A DNA stretch of 64,000 bases from Vibrio algivorus (GCF_002218005.2 NZ_AP018678.1:124001-188000), one strand, 5' to 3'. Shown: positions 43,384 through 52,471, counted from the first letter of the stretch. Program-made: numbers and translations. Notes: a model not told the origin generated them from the sequence alone.

Positions 43384-44556
43384 TTAATCCGTAGCTGGGT
43401 AGTGTTTAATCAATTGTTTTTCTTGCTTTAATGCGCGGAATAATTCGTGAAATGTAGGCACTTTATGTCCGGCTTTTCGTTGCAGTGCTCCAATTTCATA
43501 TAAGCAGCGATATTGATAAAGCAAGGTAGAAAAAATCTCTTTGAGTGGGGTGTTGCTATCCCAAATATGTCCTGCTTCGCTGCTTGCACCATTCATCTCT
43601 AAAATATCGAAATCTTTGCCCTGCATTAGGGACTCAATATCTTTGAATTTCACATCTAAACGACCAAAGTGATAGCCAGGGTAGTCATCAAAAATACGAT
43701 CTAATTTTTCAGCAAGGGCCTTCGTAATATAAGCGTTGCCATTTTTGAAAATGCAGCCTCGACAATGGCTACCAGCAAATGCTAATTGGAAAGGTTTGCC
43801 ATGTTCTAAAACCTGTTCGAGCTGATCTTGATGGCGAGGTAGGTATAAATGCGCAAGTTGTTTGGCACGTGGATCTTGTTCGATTAATTGACGCAGAGTG
43901 TGCTTTCCTGTGCCCACCACTACCGGTGAATATTTAAGAGTAATAGAGAATACTTTGCCTTTTTCTTGGTTGGGGTAGCGGATATAGAACAGTCCTGCTT
44001 CGGCTTGATAAGGCGATTTTTTTTGCAGCATGTAACGAGCCTTGTCAGGAAAAGCGGCGATGTATTGTTGTAGCTCTTGGTCGGACTCCATTAATTGCAC
44101 ACCGACACCGCGACAACCTTGGTCTGGCTTGGCAACTATCGGGTAGCTTAATCCTGTTTTTATCATGGCTTGTTTGGCCTCTAACCATTGAGCGGATAAG
44201 GAAGAGCGTTCTGATTCGGATTGCTTGGTTAAAGTGACAAATGGTGGGATCCATTGTTTAGCGTAATCCCCTGCGAGTTCTAAAATTTCTTGTTTAGATT
44301 CACCAACCATACCGCTGAGTTTGATGTGTGGGTTGGCGACTAAAGGTAGGCGAAAATCGCGATACTTGATGCCATACCATAAGCTTTGTAGAACCACTGG
44401 TGTATAGAAGAACCAAGTTGGCCAAAACTCAAATCGAGAGACTGTCTTACCAGAGTCATCCATTTTCGGCATGCCTTTATTCGGTGTGTCTTGATTTTTT
44501 GGCAAAGAAGGCTGCGTCAAAATGCTCTCCGATTGGGATTCAGGACTGACATACAT
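43384..44556 (-). CDS. ATP-grasp ligase-like protein linked to DedA
   Basis: 390 residues from ATG 44556. An ATP-grasp fold: substrate region, then PIVAKPDQGCRGVGVQLMES (glycine-rich loop and Lys), RYMLQKKSPYQAEAGLFYIR, and metal ligands in GRLDVKFKD and DILEMNGASSEAGH. Such enzymes form amide or ester bonds using ATP, often between amino acids. A hydrophobic stretch near residue 60 (WPTWFFYTPVVLQSLWYGI) suggests membrane contact. A longer open frame upstream overlaps dedA by 95 bases; the ATG one base after the dedA stop, with AAGGGAAAC before it, is better. Substrate not known. Confidence 0.78.
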   Translation of the reverse strand: MYVSPESQSESILTQPSLPKNQDTPNKGMPKMDDSGKTVSRFEFWPTWFFYTPVVLQSLWYGIKYRDFRLPLVANPHIKLSGMVGESKQEILELAGDYAKQWIPPFVTLTKQSESERSSLSAQWLEAKQAMIKTGLSYPIVAKPDQGCRGVGVQLMESDQELQQYIAAFPDKARYMLQKKSPYQAEAGLFYIRYPNQEKGKVFSITLKYSPVVVGTGKHTLRQLIEQDPRAKQLAHLYLPRHQDQLEQVLEHGKPFQLAFAGSHCRGCIFKNGNAYITKALAEKLDRIFDDYPGYHFGRLDVKFKDIESLMQGKDFDILEMNGASSEAGHIWDSNTPLKEIFSTLLYQYRCLYEIGALQRKAGHKVPTFHELFRALKQEKQLIKHYPATD

Positions 44557-44557
44557 A

Positions 44558-45202
44558 TTAAAGTTTCCCTTTTGAAATGCTGTGAGATTGAGATAGCTCG
44601 GATAAGCTGTGATTTGATCGTTTTTTATTGCGGTGTAATGAATGTCCTGCAATACGATTTACTCCCCATAATAAAATTAATGCGATCGGACCAAGCAACC
44701 ATTTCAATGGATGTTGTTGTAAATATTCTGTGCTACCTACTTGATAAATAATGCTGAAGACTAAGGCTGTCCATGCGGCCGTCGCCAATAACACCGCAAT
44801 CAAGAATTGATGGAATGGAATGCGAAAGTAGCCGCATAAAGTAAAGCTCACACTGCGCAGACCAGGAATAAAGCGGATGATTACAATGTTGATGATAGCG
44901 TGATGTTTTAATCGGCGTCTGGCTTGACGCAGTAGTGGCATATTCAATAAACGGTAACGCAGAGATCTCCAACGTCTTGCCCATACACCAAAGGCGTACA
45001 ACAATGCATCACCACTGGCGATACCAACAAAGATAGCCAATAACGCCACTTCAAAAGGCATCGAACCTTGGCTTGCCATTACCGCTGCAGTGACAATGGC
45101 CAGATCTTCTAACAAATACGATAGCAACACGATGCCAATAAAGGCTAGCCATGTATTTTGTTGTATCGTGTTTGGTTGAAGCAAGGTTATGTAATCTTCC
45201 AT
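44558..45202 (-). CDS. DedA-family membrane protein
   Basis: 214 residues with about five hydrophobic segments and the DedA (SNARE-associated) signature: VGIASGDALLYAFGVWARRW, then a re-entrant block RFIPGLRSVSFTLCGYFRIP. DedA proteins act as lipid flippases or proton-coupled lipid scramblases (undecaprenyl-phosphate or phosphatidylethanolamine) in the inner membrane. The stop is followed by a single base then the ATP-grasp start. ATG at 45202; GTG codons at 45208 and 45211 are alternatives. Confidence 0.82.
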   Translation of the reverse strand: MEDYITLLQPNTIQQNTWLAFIGIVLLSYLLEDLAIVTAAVMASQGSMPFEVALLAIFVGIASGDALLYAFGVWARRWRSLRYRLLNMPLLRQARRRLKHHAIINIVIIRFIPGLRSVSFTLCGYFRIPFHQFLIAVLLATAAWTALVFSIIYQVGSTEYLQQHPLKWLLGPIALILLWGVNRIAGHSLHRNKKRSNHSLSELSQSHSISKGKL

Positions 45203-45388
45203 TCGCACCACGTACTTAGTTTTTTGCTTAATAAAACATCACTAATAAAGAACCCATTACGCGCATTTAAATTTCAACTTGGTTCAGTTAATTTATTAAC
45301 CCGCTGAATTTTTGAGATATTTCATGATCGTATTTAACTTTATTATTGAGGGGTTAAGCTGCAAAATGATGACAGGGTTATATTCGCC

Positions 45389-45697
45389 CTATTTAATTAA
45401 TCTAAGATTGATCGGCACTTGGTAAGCTTTACCTTTTAAGCAAGAAACCATGCCGAATAAGCAGAAAACCAAATGGATCGCGCCAAGTAGAGTGAAAAGA
45501 AATTTGCTGCCAAACAATGAGACAACGAGAACCGTTAGCCATAATGTAATACCCCAATTAAGGGCTTCTTTGGCTTGTTGCTGGATGAACGCATCTTCTC
45601 GTTTGAAGATTAAGAAAAGTAACCCAGATAATATGCTAAAAAATACGCTCAGAAGCCAAACGATAGCGGCAGTCACCATAGATTTATTCGCTTTCAT
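45389..45697 (-). CDS. DUF4870-like small membrane protein
   Basis: 102 residues: MKANKSMVTAAIVWLLSVFF then two more hydrophobic segments, with EDAFIQQQAKEALNWGITLW between, the family's amphipathic pattern (Tic20-like). Function unknown. A longer frame to 45811 would add 38 residues, but those are the translated family A palindromic repeat; the ATG at 45697 has AAGGAAATC before it. Confidence 0.78.
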   Translation of the reverse strand: MKANKSMVTAAIVWLLSVFFSILSGLLFLIFKREDAFIQQQAKEALNWGITLWLTVLVVSLFGSKFLFTLLGAIHLVFCLFGMVSCLKGKAYQVPINLRLIK

Positions 45698-45720
45698 AGG
45701 ATTTCCTTTTATCCAAAGGC

Positions 45721-45800
45721 TATACCCAAGTGACCTCAAGATGCAGAATTCAGAGCTATCATCCAAGTTCTTAGACAAGGAAGATTTATGCGGAATGTAA
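45721..45800. repeat. Dispersed palindromic repeat, family A
   Basis: TATACCCAAGTGACCTCAAG, then ATGCAGAATTCAGAGCTATC and on to GGAAGATTTATGCGGAATGT. It is the reverse complement of the element before yhiN. Confidence 0.85.
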
Positions 45801-45854
45801 ACACCTTTCAATTAAATCTGACGTAGGCTAAGGTCTTGGATGAAGCTCCCAAAG

Positions 45855-45986
45855 GGCAAGTTAAAACAAGCTTTATGCTGCGTTAAATTGAACAGAGATA
45901 GAATGACTATGATCATATTCAATTTGCCTTGCCTAAAGCTTGTTTTATTCTTGCTGAAACTCGCATCTTGAGGTTACTTGGGTATA
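45855..45986. repeat. Long nested palindrome ending in a family A half-element
   Basis: Outer pair TAAAACAAGCTTTA (45862-45875) with TAAAGCTTGTTTTA (45934-45947), inner pair AAATTGAA with TTCAATTT (about 45885 and 45918). The right end continues TTCTTGCTGAAACTCGCATC, as at 41470 and 52399. Confidence 0.75.
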
Positions 45987-46096
45987 TTTTTAGTGTAGTT
46001 GCCAATGGTGAGAATGAAACCTCATCTTGAACTCTAAAATCCTAGTAAAAGTTCGTGTATACTCCTCTTTTATGTATAAATAACCAGTAGATGACG

Positions 46097-48268
46097 ATGG
46101 ATCCTTCTTTATTACTCGACGGTCTTAATGACAGACAACGTGAAGCGGTAGCCGCTCCATTGGAAAACTTACTCGTATTGGCGGGCGCAGGTAGTGGTAA
46201 AACCCGCGTGTTGGTGCATCGCATTGCTTGGTTATTATCGGTAGAACAAGCGTCGCCGTTTTCAATCATGTCGGTCACCTTTACCAATAAGGCCGCTAAA
46301 GAAATGCGTGGTCGTATTGAAGAACTGATGATGGGGACTTCATCGGGTATGTGGAATGGGACTTTCCATGGTATTTGTCATCGTATTTTGCGCGCGCATT
46401 ATATGGACGCTAAATTGCCGGAAGATTTCCAAATCTTAGATTCGGAAGACCAAATTCGTTTATTGCGTCGTTTGATCAAAGCGCAAAATCTCGATGAAAA
46501 GCAGTTTCCGGCTAAGCAAGCAAGTTGGTGGATCAACGGCAAAAAAGATGAAGGCTTACGTCCAAGTCATATCGATACTTATCATGATCCGGTTGCCAAG
46601 ACCTATTTGCAGATTTACCAAGCGTATCAAGAGGCTTGTGATCGTGCTGGCCTAGTCGATTTTGCCGAAATTCTATTGCGCTGCCATGAATTATTGCGTG
46701 ATAAGGTGCATGTTCGTGAGCATTACCAAGCGCGTTTTAAGCACATTTTGGTCGACGAATTTCAAGATACCAATAACATTCAATATGCTTGGCTACGCAT
46801 GATGGCTGGAGCGGATTCACATGTGATGATCGTGGGGGATGATGATCAGTCCATCTATGGTTGGCGTGGTGCACAAATCGAAAATATTCAAAAGTTTCTG
46901 CGTGAATTCCCAGGCGCACATACTATTCGTTTGGAGCAAAATTACCGTTCTACTAAAAATATCCTGAATGCTGCCAATGAGCTTATTAGCAATAATACTG
47001 AGCGCATGGGTAAAGATTTGTGGACCGATGGCAATGACGGTGAACCGATTTCTTTGTATTCCGCATATAACGATCTCGATGAAGCGCGCTTTGCGGTCAA
47101 TAAAATTAAAGAATGGCATGAAAAGGGCACCCCCCTAGTCGATTGTGCCATGTTGTATCGTAATAACGCCCAGTCTCGTGTATTAGAAGAAGCATTAATT
47201 CAAGCACGCCTGCCGTACCGAATTTATGGCGGTATGCGTTTCTTCGAACGTCAAGAAATCAAAGATGCCTTAAGCTACCTGCGTTTAATGAATAATCGTA
47301 ATGATGATGCTGCCTTTGAACGTATTGTGAATACTCCAACCCGTGGTCTCGGGGATAAAACCTTAGAAACTATTCGTATGACCGCGCGTGATCGTGGCAC
47401 GACTTTATGGCACGCCGGCGTTCAATTAATTGATGAAAAAGTATTATCTGGTCGTGCGGCGAGCGCGTTTAGTCGCTTTATTGAATTAGTGAACGCGCTC
47501 GAAGATGACACCTTTGATTTAGCGTTACATGAGCAATTTGATCATGTGATCAAATCCTCGGGCTTATTTGCCATGTATGAAATGGAAAAGGGTGAAAAAT
47601 CTAAAGCACGTATTGAAAACTTGGAAGAATTAGTCACTGCGGCACGTCAGTTTGAAAAGCCTGAAGAAGCAGATGACATGAGTATGTTGTCGGCATTTTT
47701 ATCACACGCCGCATTAGAGGCAGGTGAAGGGCAAGCGGATGAATTTACTGATGCTGTGCAGTTAATGACATTACATAGTGCTAAAGGTTTGGAATTCCCA
47801 TTAGTCTTTATGGTCGGTGTTGAAGAGGGCATGTTCCCTAATCAAATGTCGGCAGAAGATGCTGCGCGTTTAGAAGAAGAGCGTCGTTTGTGTTATGTAG
47901 GTATGACTCGAGCAATGCAAAAACTTTATATCACCTATGCCGAGATGCGCAGAGTGTATGGGCAAGATAAATACCACAAGCCGTCACGTTTTATTCGTGA
48001 AATTCCAGAAAGCTGTGTGGAAGAAGTGCGTATGAAAGCGCAAGTGAGCCGTCCAGCGACTTCGGGACGTTTTGGTGCCACCGCGGTAAAAGACAATTTT
48101 AATAGTACTGGCTATTCATTAGGTCAACGAGTGAAACATGCTAAATTTGGCGAAGGTACCATCATTAATTTTGAAGGCAGCGGTGCACAAAGCCGAGTAC
48201 AAGTCGCCTTTAATGGTGAAGGTATCAAATGGTTAGTCACTGAATATGCTCGTTTAGAGACACTTTAA
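46097..48268 (+). CDS. uvrD: DNA helicase II UvrD
   Basis: Superfamily 1A 3'-5' helicase in nucleotide-excision and mismatch repair. 723 residues (E. coli 720). Walker A LAGAGSGKTRVLVHRIAWLL, motif II ILVDEFQDTNNIQYAWLRMM, motif III GDDDQSIYGWRGA, motif VI EERRLCYVGMTRAMQKLYIT. C-terminal RNA-polymerase-binding region ends LGQRVKHAKFGEGTIINFEG. Start at ATG 46097 gives MDPSLLLDGLNDRQ, aligning with E. coli MDVSYLLDSLNDKQ; another ATG lies two codons upstream. Rep shares motifs, but the C-terminus is UvrD. Confidence 0.95.
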   Translation: MDPSLLLDGLNDRQREAVAAPLENLLVLAGAGSGKTRVLVHRIAWLLSVEQASPFSIMSVTFTNKAAKEMRGRIEELMMGTSSGMWNGTFHGICHRILRAHYMDAKLPEDFQILDSEDQIRLLRRLIKAQNLDEKQFPAKQASWWINGKKDEGLRPSHIDTYHDPVAKTYLQIYQAYQEACDRAGLVDFAEILLRCHELLRDKVHVREHYQARFKHILVDEFQDTNNIQYAWLRMMAGADSHVMIVGDDDQSIYGWRGAQIENIQKFLREFPGAHTIRLEQNYRSTKNILNAANELISNNTERMGKDLWTDGNDGEPISLYSAYNDLDEARFAVNKIKEWHEKGTPLVDCAMLYRNNAQSRVLEEALIQARLPYRIYGGMRFFERQEIKDALSYLRLMNNRNDDAAFERIVNTPTRGLGDKTLETIRMTARDRGTTLWHAGVQLIDEKVLSGRAASAFSRFIELVNALEDDTFDLALHEQFDHVIKSSGLFAMYEMEKGEKSKARIENLEELVTAARQFEKPEEADDMSMLSAFLSHAALEAGEGQADEFTDAVQLMTLHSAKGLEFPLVFMVGVEEGMFPNQMSAEDAARLEEERRLCYVGMTRAMQKLYITYAEMRRVYGQDKYHKPSRFIREIPESCVEEVRMKAQVSRPATSGRFGATAVKDNFNSTGYSLGQRVKHAKFGEGTIINFEGSGAQSRVQVAFNGEGIKWLVTEYARLETL

Positions 48269-48285
48269 TAGGTTGTTCAAAGATC

Positions 48286-49185
48286 ATGGATAAAACGTAT
48301 TCTAAGCTAGTCAATTCTGCGGCCTGGGCAGCCATGGTGATTGCGACTATTTTACTATTAGTGAAATTGGTGGCGTGGTGGCAAACCAATTCAGTGAGCT
48401 TACTGGCTTCCTTGGTCGATTCATTACTGGATATGGCGGCTTCTCTGACTAATTTATTGGTAGTGCGTTACGCTACTCAACCTGCGGATGATGAACATCA
48501 ATTTGGTCATGGAAAGGCAGAGTCATTAGCCGCATTAGCACAAGCGATGTTTATTTCCGGTTCAGCGTGTTTCTTATTGCTGAATGGGGTAGATCGTTTT
48601 TTCCGCCCACAAGAGTTGGTCTCACCAGAGCTTGGGGTATGGGTCAGTGGGTTTGCTATCTTGCTAACTTCTGGATTAGTGCTGTTTCAAAAGCATGTCG
48701 TACGCAAAACCGGCAGCCAAGCAATTGCTGCCGATTCATTGCACTATCAAACTGACTTATTTATGAATATCGCGATAATGATTGCGTTGGTATTAAGTTG
48801 GTATGGATTAAAACAAGCTGATGCAGTGTTTGCGGTAGGGATTGGTTTGTACATTCTGTATAGCGCTTATCAAATGGCACAAGAAGCGGTGCAGTCATTA
48901 TTGGATCGACAATTGCCGGAAGAAGAAGTCCAAGCGATTCATCTGGCTTGTGTGTCAGTGGAAGGAGTACTAGGTGCGCATGATCTACGTACTCGTATGT
49001 CAGGTCCGATACGCTTTATTCAAGTGCATATTGAGCTCGATGATAATTTACCTCTGGTTGAAGCTCACCGCATTTCTGATGAGGTAGAGGCTAAATTAGA
49101 AGCATTATTTCCTCATTCAGATGTGCTTATTCACCAAGATCCGATATCAGTGGTTCCTGATGCAAAATATCAGCCGCTAAATTAG
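48286..49185 (+). CDS. fieF: Iron/zinc efflux protein FieF (CDF family)
   Basis: Inner-membrane proton-driven exporter of Fe(II)/Zn(II). 299 residues (E. coli 300), six helices. Metal-site residues are in SLLDMAASLTNLLVVRYATQ (Asp ligands) and the second helix pair QAIAADSLHYQTDLFMN (HxxxD). C-terminal domain carries GVLGAHDLRTRMSG. It lies 18 bases after uvrD and could be read with it. E. coli has cpxP between fieF and the Cpx genes; no cpx genes are here. Confidence 0.93.
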   Translation: MDKTYSKLVNSAAWAAMVIATILLLVKLVAWWQTNSVSLLASLVDSLLDMAASLTNLLVVRYATQPADDEHQFGHGKAESLAALAQAMFISGSACFLLLNGVDRFFRPQELVSPELGVWVSGFAILLTSGLVLFQKHVVRKTGSQAIAADSLHYQTDLFMNIAIMIALVLSWYGLKQADAVFAVGIGLYILYSAYQMAQEAVQSLLDRQLPEEEVQAIHLACVSVEGVLGAHDLRTRMSGPIRFIQVHIELDDNLPLVEAHRISDEVEAKLEALFPHSDVLIHQDPISVVPDAKYQPLN

Positions 49186-49510
49186 CCGAAATGCGGTGAA
49201 TAACATAAAATTATGTGACTTAGCTCATTATTATTGAGACAATTTAGCGGTTAATGTCTATCTTATAGGCAGATAAAAAAAACCGTTGATAGTGATATGA
49301 ATCAACATCACTAAGCGTCAAGCTTGTATATTATGCTTAGTATTTATTGAGTTGTGTTGTCGTTAACATATGTTGTTTGATAGTAGAGCAATTGTGAGTT
49401 AACGAAGATTTGGATTGAGTCACACCGAAAAGTATTAGGCTAGAAAAAAACATAGCCAGTTTGTGTGACTGAATAGAAGAATTTGTTTTTTACTTTTTTA
49501 GAGGGTGATC
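49186..49510. other. pfkA leader region
   Basis: 325 AT-rich bases with no convincing ORF. A short inverted repeat ACTAAGC (49310) / GCTTAGT (49335) surrounds a TATATTAT-like -10. The pfkA ribosome site AGAGGGTG is just before 49511. Where E. coli has cpxP upstream of fieF, nothing comparable is seen. Confidence 0.5.
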
Positions 49511-50473
49511 ATGGTTAAGAAGATCGGTGTTTTAACAAGTGGTGGCGATGCACCAGGCATGAACGCAGCAATTCGTGGTGTAGTTCGTACTGCGCTAAGC
49601 AAAGGTATTGAAGTTTGTGGTATTTACGATGGCTACCTTGGTCTTTATGAAGGTCGTATCGAAAACCTAGATCGTTCAAGCGTTTCTGATGTGATTAACC
49701 GTGGTGGTACTTTCCTAGGTTCTGCGCGCTTCCCTGAATTTAAAGAAGTGGCAGTTCGTGAAAAAGCGATTGAAAACCTAAAAGCACACGGCATTGAAGC
49801 ACTAGTGGTTATCGGTGGTGACGGTTCTTACATGGGCGCCAAAAAACTGACGGAAATGGGTTATCCATGTATTGGTCTACCAGGCACTATTGATAATGAT
49901 ATTGCAGGCACGGACTACACGATTGGTTATTTAACGGCATTAAATACTGTTATTGATGCGATTGACCGTTTACGCGATACCTCTACATCACACCAACGTA
50001 TTTCTATTGTAGAAATCATGGGGCGTCATTGTGGTGATTTGACTTTGATGTCTGCAATTGCCGGTGGTTGTGAGTACATTATCACCCCCGAGAACAATTT
50101 AGATAAACCAGCATTAATCCAAAACATTAAAGATGGTATTGCGAAAGGTAAAAAACACGCAATTATTGCTTTAACTGAATTGCAAATGAATGCCAATGAG
50201 TTAGCTAAAGATATCGAAAAAGCTACAGGTCGTGAAACTCGTGCGACAGTACTTGGTCACATTCAACGTGGTGGTCGTCCAACAGCATTTGACCGTGTTT
50301 TAGCTTCTCGTATGGGAAATTATGCAGTGCACCTATTAGCTGAAGGTCATGGTGGTCGTTGTGTTGGTATTCAAAAAGAAGATCTAGTTCATCACGATAT
50401 TATCGATGCGATTGAAAACATGAAACGTCCGGTTCGTAATGACCTTTATAAAGTTGCTGAAGAGTTATTCTAA
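49511..50473 (+). CDS. pfkA: ATP-dependent 6-phosphofructokinase I
   Basis: Commits fructose-6-phosphate to glycolysis; allosteric tetramer inhibited by phosphoenolpyruvate. 320 residues, exactly the E. coli length. ATP loop GVLTSGGDAPGMNAAIRG, GGDGSYMGAKKL, catalytic GTIDNDIAGTD (proton-accepting Asp), and HIQRGGRPTAFDR near the C-terminus. ATG 49511 is chosen over an in-frame GTG six bases upstream. In E. coli, fieF-pfkA is the same order. Confidence 0.97.
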   Translation: MVKKIGVLTSGGDAPGMNAAIRGVVRTALSKGIEVCGIYDGYLGLYEGRIENLDRSSVSDVINRGGTFLGSARFPEFKEVAVREKAIENLKAHGIEALVVIGGDGSYMGAKKLTEMGYPCIGLPGTIDNDIAGTDYTIGYLTALNTVIDAIDRLRDTSTSHQRISIVEIMGRHCGDLTLMSAIAGGCEYIITPENNLDKPALIQNIKDGIAKGKKHAIIALTELQMNANELAKDIEKATGRETRATVLGHIQRGGRPTAFDRVLASRMGNYAVHLLAEGHGGRCVGIQKEDLVHHDIIDAIENMKRPVRNDLYKVAEELF

Positions 50474-50499
50474 TTCGTTAATCATGATTTGATTGATAA

Positions 50500-50528
50500 A
50501 AACCGTTGGCGAAAGTCAGCGGTTTTTT
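50500..50528 (+). terminator. Terminator after pfkA
   Basis: Stem AAACCGTTG / CAGCGGTTT (one G-U pair) with eight-base loop and T run. Confidence 0.9.
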
Positions 50529-50548
50529 ATGGTCACGAAACACGAAAC

Positions 50549-50576
50549 AAAAAAAAGGCTGGCACTTAGGCCAACC
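50549..50576 (-). terminator. Terminator after tpiA
   Basis: Minus-strand stem GGTTGGC / GCCAGCC (one wobble), six-base loop, then eight T residues. Sits back to back with the pfkA terminator. Confidence 0.88.
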
Positions 50577-50600
50577 TTCGGTGTTTTTAGCTAGAAACTA

Positions 50601-51374
50601 TTATGCTTTTTTTGCTTCAGCAGCTGCTTTAGCGATAGCGGCAAAGCTTTTCGCGTCAAGTGCAGCACCACCAACTAAAGCACCGTCGATGTCTGGTTGT
50701 GCAAAGTAAGCCGCTGCGTTTTCTGGTTTAACAGAACCGCCGTATTGGATTACTACGTTTTTCGCTACTTCTTCTGATTTTTCAGCAATGTGAGCACGGA
50801 TTTGAGCGTGGATACGTTGCGCATCTTCAGCTGTCGCTGCTTTACCAGTACCGATAGCCCAGATTGGTTCGTAAGCAATGATTGCTCCGTTAAGAGCGTC
50901 TACACCTAGAAGGTTGATGACTGCGTCGATTTGACGAGCACATACTGCAACCGTTTCGCCAGCTTCGTTTTGTGCTTCAGATTCACCGATGCAAAGAACT
51001 GGAGTTAGGTCGTTTTCTTTTAGGAAAGCGAATTTCTTAGCAACGAACTCGTCTGATTCGTTATGGTATTCACGACGCTCAGAGTGACCGATGATGATGT
51101 GAGATGCACCGAATTCTTTCAACATAGCTGGAGACATATCACCTGTGAATGCACCGCTGTTGTTTAAGTCAGTGTTTTGAGCACCAAGAATGATCGCGCT
51201 ACCCGCGTCAGTTAATGTACGCTCAGCAAGATCGATGAATAGTGCTGGTGGCGCTACTGCAACGTCGACGCCTGTTACGCCTTCAAGTTCAGCATTTAGA
51301 CCTGTTAGCAAATCAACAACCATTTCTTTGCTGCCGTTTAGTTTCCAGTTACCCATAACTACAGGATGACGCAT
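50601..51374 (-). CDS. tpiA: Triosephosphate isomerase
   Basis: Interconverts dihydroxyacetone phosphate and glyceraldehyde-3-phosphate. 257 residues. MGNWKLNGSKEMVV (Asn/Lys catalytic), IIIGHSERREYHNES (catalytic His), IIAYEPIWAIGTGKAA (catalytic Glu) and IQYGGSVKPENAA (phosphate loop) are complete. Convergent with pfkA; upstream palindrome at 51441. Confidence 0.97.
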   Translation of the reverse strand: MRHPVVMGNWKLNGSKEMVVDLLTGLNAELEGVTGVDVAVAPPALFIDLAERTLTDAGSAIILGAQNTDLNNSGAFTGDMSPAMLKEFGASHIIIGHSERREYHNESDEFVAKKFAFLKENDLTPVLCIGESEAQNEAGETVAVCARQIDAVINLLGVDALNGAIIAYEPIWAIGTGKAATAEDAQRIHAQIRAHIAEKSEEVAKNVVIQYGGSVKPENAAAYFAQPDIDGALVGGAALDAKSFAAIAKAAAEAKKA

Positions 51375-51440
51375 AGGATGATCTCCATTTAATTTAAGTA
51401 TCGAAATATTTTAACTACCAAAGAATATAACAGAATAATG

Positions 51441-51463
51441 TGATGAAATCATGATTCTCATCA
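51441..51463. promoter_or_regulatory. Bulged palindrome upstream of tpiA
   Basis: TGATGAAATCATGATTCTCA then TCA: arms TGATGA-AATCAT and ATGATT-C-TCATCA pair with a one-base bulge. Sixty-seven bases before the tpiA start. No regulator assigned. Confidence 0.35.
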
Positions 51464-51575
51464 TGTCAAAACGATCAATAATGATAGTCTAGCTTACTAA
51501 TGCTTTCTATGAGAGTGAAATAGATTTAAACCTACCTTTGAGTGGTAGGGGATTTAATATTTATAAGGAATTTAC

Positions 51576-51926
51576 ATGCCAAATGTTGTGATGGAATACT
51601 CTCATTCAATTGAAGAGCGGGCTAATGTGCAAGCGCTATTGGAAGATTTACATCAAGTGACCATTCAAAGCGGTTTATTTGAGATAAGGGATGTAAAATC
51701 GAGAACTTTGAGAACACATCACTGGTTAATCGGAGATTTGGATGACAGTGTTGGTTTTATTCATGTCACAGTTGAATTACTGGATGGGCGTAGTGATGAG
51801 CAAAAGAGAGCATTATCGGAAGCGTTGATGCAAGCGTTGCAAAATAAGGCTGCTTTTGTTGCTAGCTTAACGGTTAATATTCGTGATATGGAACGTGGTT
51901 GCTTTCAAAAAGTGACTAATTTCTAA
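51576..51926 (+). CDS. 5-carboxymethyl-2-hydroxymuconate isomerase-like tautomerase
   Basis: 116 residues of the CHMI family, a small trimeric tautomerase with an N-terminal proline base exposed after Met removal (MPNVVMEYSHSIEE). HpaF proper acts in homoprotocatechuate breakdown, but no other hpa gene is in view, so this is probably a stand-alone member of unknown substrate. LTVNIRDMERGCFQKV matches the family's C-terminus. DUF805 gene follows by 40 bases. Confidence 0.8.
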   Translation: MPNVVMEYSHSIEERANVQALLEDLHQVTIQSGLFEIRDVKSRTLRTHHWLIGDLDDSVGFIHVTVELLDGRSDEQKRALSEALMQALQNKAAFVASLTVNIRDMERGCFQKVTNF

Positions 51927-51966
51927 GGTCAACAGATCCTAATTAATTTCAAAGGTTATTGTAGCT

Positions 51967-52398
51967 ATGACAATTAAACATTGGCTTCTTTCTTTCCAAG
52001 GCCGTATTGGACGCCAGCGTTTTTGGATGTGGAATTTATTTTACTACCTAGTGATGCTGGCGATTATTGGTATTGCGGCACAGAACTTATTTGGTAGTTT
52101 TAGTGGCGTGGCCATTTTTATTATAAGCGCGGCTTTACTAGTGCCAGATCTAGCGGTAACAGCAAAGCGTTGGCATGACCGCAATAAATCGAATTGGTGG
52201 CTGTTAATGCATGTGCCTTTGATTGCTGGTCGTTTGATGGCACCGATTGGTGCTGCTGAAACCGTTGAGCCATCGATGATACAAACGTCTGTATCAATAA
52301 TTGCGATTATCTGTGGTGCTTGGATGCTGGTCGAATGTGGCCTATTAAAAGGTACCCAAGGTGATAATCGCTACGGACCTGAGCCGACACGAGTCTAA
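51967..52398 (+). CDS. DUF805 membrane protein
   Basis: 143 residues. Family hallmarks: WLLSFQGRIGRQRFWMWNLF at the start, LVPDLAVTAKRWHDRNKSNW mid-chain and a final GTQGDNRYGPEP. About four hydrophobic segments. Role unknown; members are often single small inner-membrane proteins in vibrios. The stop falls right at the left end of a family A repeat. Confidence 0.85.
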   Translation: MTIKHWLLSFQGRIGRQRFWMWNLFYYLVMLAIIGIAAQNLFGSFSGVAIFIISAALLVPDLAVTAKRWHDRNKSNWWLLMHVPLIAGRLMAPIGAAETVEPSMIQTSVSIIAIICGAWMLVECGLLKGTQGDNRYGPEPTRV

Positions 52399-52443
52399 AT
52401 TTTAATCTTGCTGAAACTCGTATCTTGAAGTTACTTTGGTATA
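52399..52443. repeat. Dispersed repeat, family A half-element
   Basis: TTTTAATCTTGCTGAAACTC then GTATCTTGAAGTTACTTTGG and TATA, matching 41470-41518. Confidence 0.75.
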
Positions 52444-52471
52444 TAACTCTGTTATTACCAACAGCTCTGGA

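Larger units (their letters stand above)
45698..46096. other. Gap upstream of uvrD with two palindromic elements
   Basis: No gene seen. Family A copy at 45721-45800 and a larger nested palindrome at 45855-45986. The last ~110 bases should carry the uvrD promoter (a TATACT-like -10 at about 46057); I found no convincing LexA box although uvrD is SOS-controlled in E. coli. Confidence 0.6.

Noticed and set aside
44557..44652. 32-residue extension of the ATP-grasp protein
   Set aside because: It would overlap dedA by 95 bases and has no ribosome site; the ATG right after the dedA stop is better.
46000..46096. LexA box upstream of uvrD
   Set aside because: No CTGT-N8-ACAG-like element found despite the known SOS control in E. 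coli.
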